This document shows, piece after piece, positions 33,467-43,775 of a DNA stretch of 64,000 nucleotides. The number at the start of each line of letters is the position of its first letter. Positions within the stretch are counted from its first letter, which is position 1. The stretch comes from Incurvaria masculella (lineage: Eukaryota; Arthropoda; Insecta; Lepidoptera; Incurvariidae): the NCBI GenBank assembly GCA_946894095.1, contig OX335652.1, positions 10,005,001-10,069,000 of the forward strand, written 5' to 3'. Below the pieces are notes generated by a model, which saw only the letters and a list, made by a program, of their open reading frames with translations, was not told the DNA's origin and made no database searches. Made by a program: the position numbers and the translations under genes.

Positions 33467-33688
33467 TGCCGCGGTCGCAGGTTAACACTGAGTTAACATC
33501 ATTGAATAGAGTAGGTATTTGAGAGAGTAGGTACTCTTAATCGCCCGTCCACGGACTTTTATATATGTGTAGAAATATGAAATAATATAAAAATGTGTGT
33601 CTACTCAAATAGGAAAATTCGTGGACGGGCAATTTAGTGTATCCTTCAAATCCGTGCTCTATTCAATGATGTAAACCTGCGGCATTAA
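33467..33688. mobile_element. Foldback MITE
   Basis: GCCGCGGTCGCAGGTTAACA pairs with GTAAACCTGCGGC; TAACATCATTGAATAGAG with CTCTATTCAATGATGTAA; ATCGCCCGTCCACG with CGTGGACGGGC. Unique AT-rich centre. No coding. Confidence 0.75.
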
Positions 33689-34652
33689 TGAACTGAGCGA
33701 TCTTTCGATATTTAATTTGAGTTTTAGCGACATCTATGTACACATTTGAAGTATTGTAATCAGATTTTTAAATAATCTGAATAAGTTTTTGGTCGTGACA
33801 TGACCACTGATCTAACCAACTGAGTTATCCCGACGTAATTACGTCAGCCAACGGATTTTTCAATTATATTCGAATCGACACAATGCTTCCCCTATCTTCA
33901 CTAGATGGCGCTGATGATATCGGGTATTGATTCTAAGCCAACGCATTTTGACAATGTTATTGCTGTCGCCACCAAAGTCGATTTTGGTATCGAACACTAG
34001 CAGTCAGCCCGGATTTAACTTGATATTTTTATGTATTTAATGGACTGCAGCATTGTAATCAGATTTTTTAAATTTTATTAAAAATGCTTCAATTACAGAT
34101 ATTTGTAACTCGTAATAGAGGCCCGCAGTTTCCACTCAGCGAATAAAAATTTTGGTACCTACCTATAAAATAAACATCCAATTCAATATAGCTTTCCAAA
34201 TTTCCTGTAAATACGTCCCTTCTATTTCCGGGAGAGTTGGATAGCGTTTATCGTGATGCGATTACGTTTTATTTCGCTTGTCACGGGAAGAGTGAAGGTT
34301 GAATGAAGGTGTGTGAGCAGTGGCGTGAGGAGGGCTGGAGAGGATAAGAAGGGGGGGGGGAGGCGGGGGGCACTGACGTCACACGACGCGACTGATAATG
34401 GACTGTCACGCTAAAATACCGCGCAAACATTATTCCGGTGGCGGCGGGTTGGGCACGGAGCCAGGGCTACCACACCGCCGCAATTGTTCACAATTCATTA
34501 TTCTTCTTGGAGCCCCATTACAATTTTACGACTCCAAGAATAGGTACACAAGTATCACCGCGCTTTTTATGCTCGGTGGGGTAGGCAGAGCGTTCATTTC
34601 ATACTGCGGATGGTGTAATCTATGCTCTAGTCTAGACTGAACATAAGATTAA
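33689..34652. other. No recognised gene
   Basis: Contains GTAATCAGATTTTT twice (33755, 34057), a tRNA A-box-like GGATAACTCAGTTGGTTAGA on the minus strand at 33809-33828, and the G tract at 34344. Confidence 0.4.
34344..34372 (+). other. G-rich tract
   Basis: A run of about ten G, then AGGC and GGGGGG; quadruplex-capable. Mirrors the C-run of the repeat at 14319-14333 in composition only. Confidence 0.5.
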
Positions 34653-35028
34653 CAGCTCGTGGTCTAGGGGCTAGAGGACTTGCCTTCCATGAGACAGGTC
34701 TGGGTTCAAATCCTCGCTTCGGTCATGCACCACTTTATTTCTCTTTGTGAATTGTTGTGTTGAAAGTGCATTTCGTTACGAATGCGAGCTTGTCCATGCT
34801 TCATAACCCATGTATAACTGTAGGTACCACCGCATTGAATGGAACTATGGTTCAAGCGGCAATGAAAGTTTGTCCGTGTTTTCTATCCAGTTCAATGTAG
34901 CCGTGATCATAAAAGTAAGGTCCTGGCATGGCATCTATTGAATTCGGGAATGGGGTGTATTGGGCTAATATCATAATGGTGGAGTGTGGTATTAGCCATC
35001 GATGTCCAGTTCCATAAAAAAAAAAAAC
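34653..35028 (+). mobile_element. tRNA-headed SINE, complete copy
   Basis: CAGCTCGTGGTCTAGGGGCT (A-box) and CTGGGTTCAAATCCTCGC (B-box, 34701-34718), the CACCACTTTATTTCTCTTTG middle, the shared body with a deletion of the GGTAGGGTTAATCCCGCC part, and the tail with (A)12 at 35016-35027. Confidence 0.88.
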
Positions 35029-36119
35029 GACTCTATTGATCACCTAACTTGTTTATTGTTTAATCATTATTCATAAGATTTGTCACAGGTATTGTATCAT
35101 TAGCCAGTTTAACAATCACAGCGAAGAAAAGCTGGCAATAATCTTCGCTTGAGTTTTACTTAGTCTAAGTTTACAAAATAGTTTGCCATTGCTCACAGAC
35201 AGACGAGTTATTAGTAGCTCTTTGCGTAAATAAATTATTTGAATTCCGTGTAACATTCAGCAGCAGGCCAGTCCCCACAAAAAGCACCCGTTCCCTGGCA
35301 TCACGCCGGATCCAGCCAATTTGATACCTTCAACCATATTTTAGGGAAAATGGTGACACAAACAGGTAACTCCATTTAAGCAAGTATTTGGAAAAAAAGG
35401 ATTGATGCTTAGTAGAATAATCTATTATGGATGTAAGAAGTTATTGGCGTGTCAGTTAAGGCCCTGGTACTAGCCAAATCGCAAAGTTAGACGAGGCACC
35501 CCAAGTTAACTAACTAAGTCTGACGATTATAAGTGTCATTCTTACAATATATGATTCCTTGTCTAGGAATCAACCTATTTTCGTTAATGTATGTTTCCTT
35601 TTTCTATACAAAATACATTGCGGAAACGGTGTCCATTTCCGAACTTTTTTGACTAAATGTAGAAATCTAAAAGCAAATGGAATTTTTTGTTTATGCATAT
35701 ATGCTGTTTTTGCTTATATCTAGAAATCGAATTACTTTCAGATTTCTAATGAGAAAAGTCAACATTTTTATTTTTATTATTATTTAAATAAATGATGGAA
35801 TCAAAAAATATTAACAATCCATTATCAGTCTGAGGTTCTATTTGGATTTGCTGAAGCGTTTCACTACATATTATTACATTTGTTAAAAAGTGCATTTGTA
35901 CGGCGCGAGTAGTTGGCTAGTCCTAGCGCCTTAACCTCAAGCACTGAATTCGTCCCTTTTCCTTTACGCGCTGCGTCGCATTCTTCATTAAATAAAAAGT
36001 AGAAGTACGATAATAATTAGGAGGTGCCTTAGAACAGCTGAGTTCATAAAAAGAGTAGACATTTAGACATTCAGTCTAATCTAACATCCTATGGCCAGGC
36101 AGTAGATATCAATGTGACG
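35028..36119. other. No recognised feature
   Basis: AT-rich; no coding or repeat structure identified. Confidence 0.45.
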
Positions 36120-36563
36120 ATCTACATCAGTGTTTCTCAAAATGGGCGATAACCGCCCCTTGTGGGCGCTCGAGGCCTGCAGGGGGGCGGTGAAGGGCTC
36201 CGAGGAAATAGGGGGGCGTTGAAGTTGTCTAGAGGGGCGATGGCTGATTTGTTTTTTTTTTCTAATATTTTAAACTAAAATTAAAACCTATACATACAAC
36301 ATACTACACTACATCGATTATTTTGCCAAATCTTATTCACAAAGTTTCGCTTAATTACCCTCATTAGAACTTAGAAACAAGATAAAATAGAAAACTCATG
36401 TTCCACGCTATAAATATATAATTAAATTAAATGTTTTTACGTAATTATTGCGATTTGGATTTAAAAGATGTGGTAAAGCTAAACGTTTTGGGGGGCGCTC
36501 GAAAGTAATTGATCCTCCAAGTGGGCGGTAGACAAAATAAGTTTGAGAACCTCTGATCTACAT
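36120..36563. mobile_element. Non-autonomous hAT-type element with 8-bp duplication
   Basis: Element 36128-36555 begins CAGTGTTTCTCAAAATGGGCG and ends AAGTTTGAGAACCTCTG, the typical hAT CAG...CTG ends. ATCTACAT flanks it at 36120-36127 and 36556-36563. G-rich subterminal GGGCGG repeats lie near both ends. 428 bp, no transposase. Confidence 0.88.
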
Positions 36564-37204
36564 ATATCCCAAAATTATGTATGATTAATTATGTATATGA
36601 TACAAAAAAAAATCTTGGAATTTATTCATGTCCTTCTTCAACTCCTTTTGTTTCCGCTGAAACAAAGCCACCCCTAAGGGTAGGAAAAATAGGGGTGATT
36701 GTTTTTTCATCCATTAAAATTTTACGATTTAACCATGTACAAAATTGTACTGTAGTACTTAAGTCATTAATAGATTTCAGCCACAAAAAATAACTTTTAA
36801 AATTAAACATGTCTAAAAATATTTTTTTTTTAAATAAACCTTTTTAATCTTGATAACTAAGCTTATTAGTTTCATCTTGTTTTGAGTCGGCGTCAAAGAA
36901 ACAATCAACGAAGATAATAAAATGAATCGATTCAAAACAAAAGAATTATTGGCACCGCCTCAAAATTAGTTTTGGAACTTAGGTAAGTTTCTTAAATTTA
37001 ATTTATCTTTTGTTTTTATGTTATTTTTAAGTATGTAAATATAAGTAGCTATCATAAATTAAAGTGTATAGGTACCTACATACATTTATTTAACGCTTCA
37101 TCTGCGTTGCGGACATTGACTGCAAAGATTAAACATTCAAACCTATCGCCGTCGTCACCATAATCGTATTTGGCATCAGACCCTAGAGCCAGTTCTAGGT
37201 TGAC
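36564..37204. other. No recognised gene
   Basis: A 62-codon minus frame (36622-36810) contains LSTTVQFCTWLNRKILMD, suggestive of a short relic but unassigned. Confidence 0.35.
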
Positions 37205-37439
37205 TTAGGGCCGATTTTTCAATCCTCAGATAGTACCTATCGGACTGATAGTACAAATTCACGTTTGTCAAAAGACGGATAGTCATTGATGGAGAATTAT
37301 ATCTTCTATCCCAATGTATGACTATAATTTTACTAATAAACACATGGACTTACTATATCGGATGGATAAGCAGAACCGTAAATAAATCCGACGAATAGTT
37401 ATCTCGCTGTTTGTCAGTCTATTGAAAAATGAGCCCTTA
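37205..37439. mobile_element. MITE with TTA duplication
   Basis: GGGCCGATTTTTCAAT (from 37208) and ATTGAAAAATGAGCCC (to 37436) are inverted ends; TTA flanks both sides. The TTA target suggests the PIF/Harbinger group, by inference. 229 bp. Confidence 0.75.
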
Positions 37440-37506
37440 AGTGAATATAATATTTAATTAATGTGTCCTTGCTCCACTGTCGTTTATACATATCACATTT
37501 CTTGGT

Positions 37507-37803
37507 TTATGGAGTAACCCGCGCATCGGATACTATATCACACCATGTGATACCGACTGACACATCCAGATACTGTAAAAGTGCCTTGGCGAAAATCTCC
37601 ACCTGTATATTATTTGAATCCACCATACACCTCTCACTGGCACTAAGCTCGAAACTTTCAAAATCCTGTCTCGACTGAGCAGCGGATATGTCAGTGACGA
37701 CGTTCTTTATTGAATCAGCTGGTGGTAATTTGGTGTGCGTATACGCAGACCCCCATTTGACCTGGGGGCCACTTCGCCTGTTAAAGTGCCTCATCACAAT
37801 CAA
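37507..37803 (-). CDS. Unrecognised 98-codon open frame, possible exon or relic
   Basis: Minus-strand frame from ATG 37801-37803 (a second ATG two codons later at MRHF) to stop at 37507. Residue composition is protein-like and not low-complexity: FELSASERCMVDSNNIQV, IFAKALLQYLDVSVGITW. No signal peptide, no membrane segment, and no known domain recognised. No repeat copy in this window. It may be an isolated exon, a relic of a larger mobile element, or chance. Confidence 0.25.
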   Translation of the reverse strand: MIVMRHFNRRSGPQVKWGSAYTHTKLPPADSIKNVVTDISAAQSRQDFESFELSASERCMVDSNNIQVEIFAKALLQYLDVSVGITWCDIVSDARVTP

Positions 37804-38496
37804 TTAAAGGCTTTATAGTTGTTGGTGTACGGATCAATCAGTGAAATCGTTTAAATTTTGACAGATTATAATTTAACAAATAAACATGTTTTATTTCTTT
37901 GTTTTAAAGAAGAAAACATGTTCATCGTTTATAATTTGTAATGCTAATAATATCGCTTTTGCTAATATCAAATTACCATGGCATGCATGCCCAAGACTGG
38001 GGTATTTGCTTCCTACAGATTTTCGTGATCTCTCCCAACAGCATATCTGTTACAAGGAGGGTCAAGGGATTTCCAGGTATTGTCCAGGGATGTAGGTTGT
38101 CAGGTAGTGTGAAGTGTAAGTTGACGATAAGCAGACAGCCCTGAATTTCAGGCAGAGATGCCACCGGTCTCTAATCATTGTACTAACACTACGCGCAAGT
38201 CAAGAAACGAAACATGAGTACGAGCAATCTACCGCACACAATACATTTATGGATACGCTTAGAAATATGTAAATGTTTACAAGTTACTTGACAATTAAAG
38301 TTTGGGGGGGCCGCCAAAACACTAGTATTTTTTATGATTAAAATATTTATAAACTTTATTTAATTTCTTTTTTTGATAAAAGTTAAATTTATAAAAATGG
38401 GAGCCTCGTTTATCCGGATACCCAAAAAGACAGAGGGGTCAAAGGAAATGGGGTGTCCGGTTACAGAATTTGAAAGCTATAATATCATTGAGTGAG

Positions 38497-38882
38497 TCCT
38501 AGCTCAGTGGTGCGTGGACTGCCTTGCATGCAGAAGTCATGGGTTGAAATCCCCGCTCTGTTCATTCAGCACTTTATATCTTTTTGTAAGTTGAATAAGT
38601 CATTTAGTACCAAATACGAGCCGTCCCAAAATTCGAAATCTTATTAGAACTGTAAGTTCCCTTCCTATTAACCTTAACCTTACGAGAATTAAGCCCGCCC
38701 GGGTTGGGGCCATCGCGTTGGATAAAAAGATGGTCTGAAGGAAGAGTGGTCCGTGTTTTCCCGTTCAATGTAGCCGTGCTTATAGAGGGAAGATCCTTTC
38801 ATGGAACCTTATTCCTTTGGGAACGCGGTGTGCTGGGCTAATGTCATGACGGTTTTTCATGTCTAGTTACATTTAAAAAATG
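38497..38882 (+). mobile_element. tRNA-headed SINE, complete but diverged
   Basis: TCCTAGCTCAGTGGTGCGTGG (A-box) and CATGGGTTGAAATCCCCGC (B-box), body CCCGCCCGGGTTGGGGCCAT and tail CTAATGTCATGACGG...TAGTTACATTTAAAAAA. Confidence 0.85.
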
Positions 38883-39845
38883 CATTACGAGCAAAAACGG
38901 AATACGCCTGTTTCCACCGAGCAGAATAGTACCCGGCTCATCTTTACGGCGCGGCTGCAGACACAAAATATTGTGGATGAATCCGAGAGCGTTTATAGTG
39001 GTATATACATCTAATGAAGGGATTGAAAAACTGAAAGTGAAACAATTAACAAGGAACTAGGTAAACGGAACAAAGAAAAAAAAATGTGTCGTTAACGATT
39101 AGCACGAGTGACATGTTATAACACTCACTGGTGGAGACTGCAATATATGGTTAGTCATGTCGGTTGATTCACAATTTTACCATTGGGTTTGTGACCATTT
39201 AAAATGAAGTGAAAAAAAAAAAACACTTTGTGACTAGGGTATGTTCAGGATATTTCAACATTCAATCTTTGCCGCAATCAATGTCCGCAACGCAGGTAAA
39301 GCTTTAAATCAATGTATTAATTTTAAACACTATTTTAGTAGGAATCATTGATTACTGGAGGATCCCTCCTCTCTGCAGGAGAATTTAGAATTATGGGTAT
39401 AAAGCAGGTGGCGAAATTGGTAGACGCAATGCACGCGAATGGTAAGTTTTTCTGTTTTGGGTCCAGCCTTGCAGTATATTAATAAAGTAGTTATTTTTAC
39501 AGCTTTCTTCACATACATACATATCACATTCCATTTCCAAAATCGACGTAGATGCTTATAGTACGAAAAAAAAGTATATTTTCTTTGTGACTATTCTTCA
39601 TGTCTATAATGGCATTGAAATTTTCGAAAGGTGAGTAACCGTTGGGTATTTAGACCATAAAGCAATTGTTTAATTAAAACAATTGGAACGAACTAGCTTG
39701 CAATACGTACAATTTGTTGCCTGATTAATTTTCATCTTGCCTACACTATATCAAAACAAATCTAAATGAAGATTGTTCTCCCTCATACACTTAGTCGAAT
39801 CTTTTTTGGCAGTTTTTTTTTTATTAAAAAAGAGGGCGGTTGATT
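38883..39845. other. No recognised feature
   Basis: Contains an isolated tRNA-Leu-like 5' string GCAGGTGGCGAAATTGGTAG at 39406 without the rest of a tRNA. Confidence 0.4.
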
Positions 39846-40148
39846 TTTAGATGGGTGACCGTTTTCAACCGTTGAGGCTGGCCGTGGTGCAGATTTCACG
39901 GGAAACTGCAGGTCCCCTTCCTTACTTAGTGGTAGGGTCAATCCCGCCCGGGTTGGTACTATCGCATTGAGTGAACGATGGTCGAAGCGGCAATGAAAAT
40001 TTTCCGTGTTTTCCATTCAGGTCAATATATGAATATATAAGAGGCAGGAATAAGGATATAAGGAAAGTCCTGGCATAACACCTAGTTCCCGATCGGTGTG
40101 TTAAACTTATCTCATGGCATTAGCCATCCATGTCATTACATAATAATA
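39846..40148 (+). mobile_element. 5S-headed SINE, head truncated
   Basis: Begins within the 5S C-box (TTAGATGGGTGACCGTTTTC), then TTGAGGCTGGCCGTGG, the body CCCGCCCGGGTTGGTACTAT and the tail ATTAGCCATCCATGTCATTACATAATAATAA. About 30 bp of extra sequence in the body. Confidence 0.8.
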
Positions 40149-41145
40149 AACTGTTGTAACTTATTTCTGTTGTCAGGATGACGGCTGGAACAGGAAATTT
40201 ATGTAATTATAGAAATTTATTCGTAGAAATAAAACGTACAGAAATGTATAAATTGTTTGTGTACGTGCTAAAATCGACTTCGATGCTGTAACATATATTT
40301 AGGTCAGTAATACGTAACGGAAGGTCCGATTTACGTAAGACATTACTGTGTTAGTTACTCGAATCAAAGACATACATACAACACAACATTATATAACTAC
40401 AAGTAAACACTTTTCCTGCCTCCTTAACTATTCTCACCAAAACACTAATAATATATAAACTAAGTTTACAATCAATAAACTTAACCACCTAGTAGACACA
40501 TGTAGGTATATTATCGAATATAATACAAAGCAAAGGTAAGAAACTAATAATATTATTAGTTATTATAAAATAAAATTATTATAAAAATATTACTAATAAT
40601 TATTATATAGAAAAGAAAATACGGAAAGTACACTAAAGACTTAATAATTACTTTACTTTTTCAGTCACTTATCATAATAAAAAAGTAATGGAATTAATTT
40701 GAGGTTAAATAGCGATATTCTTTCACATTTAGCAATTTTTAAGAGAATATTATTTACTATTTTTTCAACAGAATCATCCTGCGAAATTAATCTACATACA
40801 TTTAATCAAATCGTGCAGGATATAACATAAACCAGAGAATACAATCCAACAAATACATCCTAGGCAGGTATATCATTGTTCCATACGCATGTACATAATG
40901 ACATTATCATGTAAAGTTTTCAAACAACGCTCAGCTCGCTTTTCGCTTGAGTCAGTACAAAGCATTGCATACCAACAGACATTAGGTATGCATGGTGCCG
41001 CAAAACAGGAAAATTACACCAAACGTTGGGTAGATAATACACATGGTATTAATACTCGCCTGGGGCTCGGTTAAGGACCATAAAAGAGAATGATGAGGTA
41101 AAATAAAACCGTCCTTCAACCAATGTCATATCAATGTCAAAGGAT
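40149..41145. other. No recognised feature
   Basis: Very AT-rich; the perfect palindrome AACTAATAATATTATTAGTT lies at 40551-40570. Confidence 0.45.
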
Positions 41146-41405
41146 ATATTTAAGAGGACCATGAGGTCATCGAGTTCCATACAATCGATCGTACTTGTTT
41201 CCTCAGTCAAATCAAGAAATATTTTTCTAAAATTTTGCACATTTAATAAACCAACACAGAGCTACGTCTGTACGTCTCTAAGTCTGTACGATTTTTTTGA
41301 TAACTTGACTTATATATACTTGACATAATATACGCCCCTAAACACTTTGATACTAATATTTGGAGGCTTATATCATGGATATAAAACAAATTATAAAAGA
41401 AAATC
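41146..41405 (+). repeat. Left arm of the TTAAGAGG foldback family
   Basis: TTTAAGAGGACCATGAGGTC, GAGTTCCATACAAT, CTCAGTCAAATCAAGAAA and GAGCTACGTCTGTACG match 720-900. The right arm is absent. Confidence 0.7.
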
Positions 41406-41454
41406 AAAACCTCTTCATACAATCGAATACGTTGGGACTTTCTTGAAACAATCT

Positions 41455-41860
41455 TGTTCGAGTATCGACTTTAAGCAACACTGGGCGCGGTGGGATTCTG
41501 AATGGGTGACCAATTTTTAGGGTTCCGTACCCAAAGGGTGAAACGGAACCCTATTACTAAGCCTCCGCTGTCCGTCCGTCCGTCCGTCCGTCCGTCCGTC
41601 TGTCACAGGGCTGTATCTCATAAACCGTAACAGGTATGAAGCTGAAATTTTCACTGATTATGTATTTATTTTGCCGCTATAACAACAAATAGGTAACATT
41701 AAATAATAATGAAAATTAAAGGGGGGGTCCATACAAAAAATGTGATTTTTTGTGGTAAATCTTCTACGATGGTACGGAACCCTTCGTGTGCGAGTCCGAC
41801 TCGCACTTGGCCGGTCTTAGGCTAGTCGGTGTCACGTGAAACTGAAAGAGATGTGCGGCG
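41455..41860 (+). repeat. 5S-headed SINE head, split by a GGCCAAGTGCGAGTC element
   Basis: TATCGACTTTAAGCAACACT and GATTCTGAATGGGTGACCAA are the 5S A and C boxes. After the insertion (41514-41815), TTAGGCTAGTCGGTGTCACG and TGAAACTG continue the SINE. Confidence 0.7.
41514..41815 (-). repeat. GGCCAAGTGCGAGTC/(GACG)n element, copy 11, inside a 5S-headed SINE
   Basis: Full-length. The left flank AATGGGTGACCAATTTT and right flank TTAGGCTAGTCGG are the two sides of the SINE's GGGTGACCATTTT...TTGAGGCTGGCCG. Confidence 0.85.
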
Positions 41861-41914
41861 AAGAAGCGCAGCGGTTGAGGGCGACATGACATCACATCAT
41901 TGCACATAACCTAG

Positions 41915-42005
41915 AATGGGAACTAGGCAGGCACCATGCCAGAAACTTCCGAATGTTACACGTCGGTACATTGCACTGGATGGAAAATACGAACCATTGT
42001 TCTCT
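41915..42005 (-). repeat. SINE tail fragment in inverse orientation
   Basis: GGGAACTAGGCAGGCACCATGCCAGAAACTTCC and ATTGCACTGGATGGAAAATACG match the inverse of the shared SINE tail. Confidence 0.6.
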
Positions 42006-42402
42006 CATATTATTTATGGGTATCTTGCGGTATGGTGCATGGCTGATCATCTTTTTTTTAATTGAGGCATGTCTTATTTAACTAAATAATTGTTTATGGG
42101 GCGAATCATTTGTTAATAAAACTTGAAACTTGTATTATTATTATTTGTTTTCTGAACGGGCAATTGAACCCGAGTAATCAGTTGTATTTGAATCTATTAT
42201 TTTTAATGGTTTACATGCATTGCTAATATATCATAAACTAGACTTAAGATATTATCCCAATATACCACATTCCTGAAGGAATTAGGTGCCATGCCCGGAC
42301 CTTCCCTTTATTTGCACGGCTAGACGGACAATTTTTCATTGCCGCTTCAACCATAGTTTCATCCAATGCGGTGGTACCAACCCAGGCGGGATTAACCCTA
42401 CC

Positions 42403-42411
42403 ACATGGCAG
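42403..42411 (+). repeat. Left target site duplication of the RTE insertion
   Basis: ACATGGCAG, identical to 45649-45657. It lies in the body of the interrupted SINE (CTACCAC before, GGGAAGGGG after the right copy). Confidence 0.85.
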
Positions 42412-42412
42412 A

Positions 42413-43638
42413 TCCAGGAGCCTCAACGTCTCTGCGGATAACTTGCTGCGGTTTGCTTGTGGACTTTTGCTGAAGTGCTTTTCTGCAGTGTCCGTTAGTG
42501 CGGATACGAAGCTGGTATATGCCTTGTCGATGTCGGCATCCTCATCACGCGGCACTAAGCTAAAGGCATCCACGAGTTTAGCTTCAAAATTTTCGAGCAT
42601 CTCGTCTGGTATGTTTAGCTTGGCCAGTGGTTTGTGAATGAGTTTGCGCCGTTCCATCTTAAGGTTTAGCTTCAGCGTGCCACGCACTAGTCGGTGATCG
42701 CTGCCAGTATCGAAGCGGTTAAGGACAGTAACATCTATACACGACGATTTACTGTCCGCCAGTATGTAGTCGATCTCGTTTCTCGTGCAACCATCAGGGC
42801 TGGCCCACGTCCATTTCCTCTTTTCCTTTTTGAGGAAAAAGGTGTTCATGGCGTAGAGCTGGTTAGCTTCGAGATAGTTGACCAACATCTGGCCGCGTCG
42901 ATTCCTGGCACCGATACCGTACGGACCTACTGTTCTGTCTCCACTCAGAGGTTTGCCCAATTTAGCATTAAAATCTCCCATCACGTACTGGAAGTGAGAT
43001 TTATTAGTTTCTAAGGCTCTCGATACATCCTCGTAAAACTGCTCCATCTCGTCGTCAGCGTGGGAACTCGTGGGAGCGTACACCTGCACCACCTTCAGCT
43101 GGTAACGCTTATTCAGCCTGATGATGATGTAGGCCACTCTGTCCGACACGCTGTCGATTTCGATTATGCTGTTCACGAGGCTTCGCCTCACCATAAATCC
43201 CACTCCACCTTCCGATTTTTGGGGATTTCCTCTGAAGTAGAACAGGTTGCCAGAATGTAGCACTTCAGTCTCTTCGCCCTTCCTTCTGACCTCGCAGAGA
43301 CCCAGGATGTCCCATTTTATATGAGCCAGCTCCTGCTCTAGCTCGACCAGTTTTTCTTGCGTTCTCAGAGTCCGTATATTATGGGTAGCCAAGTTTAGTT
43401 GGGTGTAGCAGCCAGAACTAACCCAGGGATTATTAGCACCCCTCACCCCGCCGGAACCTAGACCGCCGCCACGATGATCCGGAATAGCGGGGCCGCTGGG
43501 AACTAGGGGCCGAGGCTTACTTGGACTTTTCATTTTGGAGGTGTATGGCCATAAAACGCCACGTTGGCCAAACGTCTTGGCGAGTCTTCCGCTCTCGTCA
43601 GCCTTAGGATTGTAATGCCTACTTGAATAATTACGCAC
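42413..43638 (-). CDS. RTE LINE endonuclease region (apurinic-type EEP fold), inverted and cut off from its reverse transcriptase
   Basis: Reading minus strand from an ATG at 43636-43638, the first ~85 residues are a basic, proline-rich leader. Then come the endonuclease motifs in order: LNLATHNIRTL, ILGLCEVRRKGEE, VVQVYAPTSS, VMGDFNAKLG, NEIDYILAD and TGSDHRLVRG. These supply the metal-binding and catalytic Glu, Asp, Asn and His positions of the exonuclease-endonuclease-phosphatase family, which nicks target DNA for LINE insertion. The element-derived coding ends at 42413 after LSAETLRLL. The open frame runs on to 42244, but those ~56 residues are translated SINE flank. The frame is undamaged to the inversion point, so the copy is probably young. 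Sequence 43639-43775 is likely the element's 5' leader. Related insect genes are often labelled craniofacial development protein 2-like. Confidence 0.85.
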
Positions 43639-43775
43639 CTAAGTTACCGGGATACACCGCGAGGAGGTGAGAGTCGGAAATTGAGGAAGGAATTTCTCTC
43701 CGCTACTACTTCCCCATCATACGATGAAGCAGCATTTGCAGGAGATAAATTCAATCCTCCGTTTGTAATCCCAGA

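Noticed and set aside
39405..39440. String GCAGGTGGCGAAATTGGTAG resembling the start of a bacterial or plastid tRNA-Leu
   Set aside because: No matching anticodon arm, B-box or acceptor 3' half follows; treated as chance or a relic.
42244..42412. C-terminal extension of the endonuclease frame
   Set aside because: The last ~56 residues are translated from the interrupted SINE, not from the LINE.
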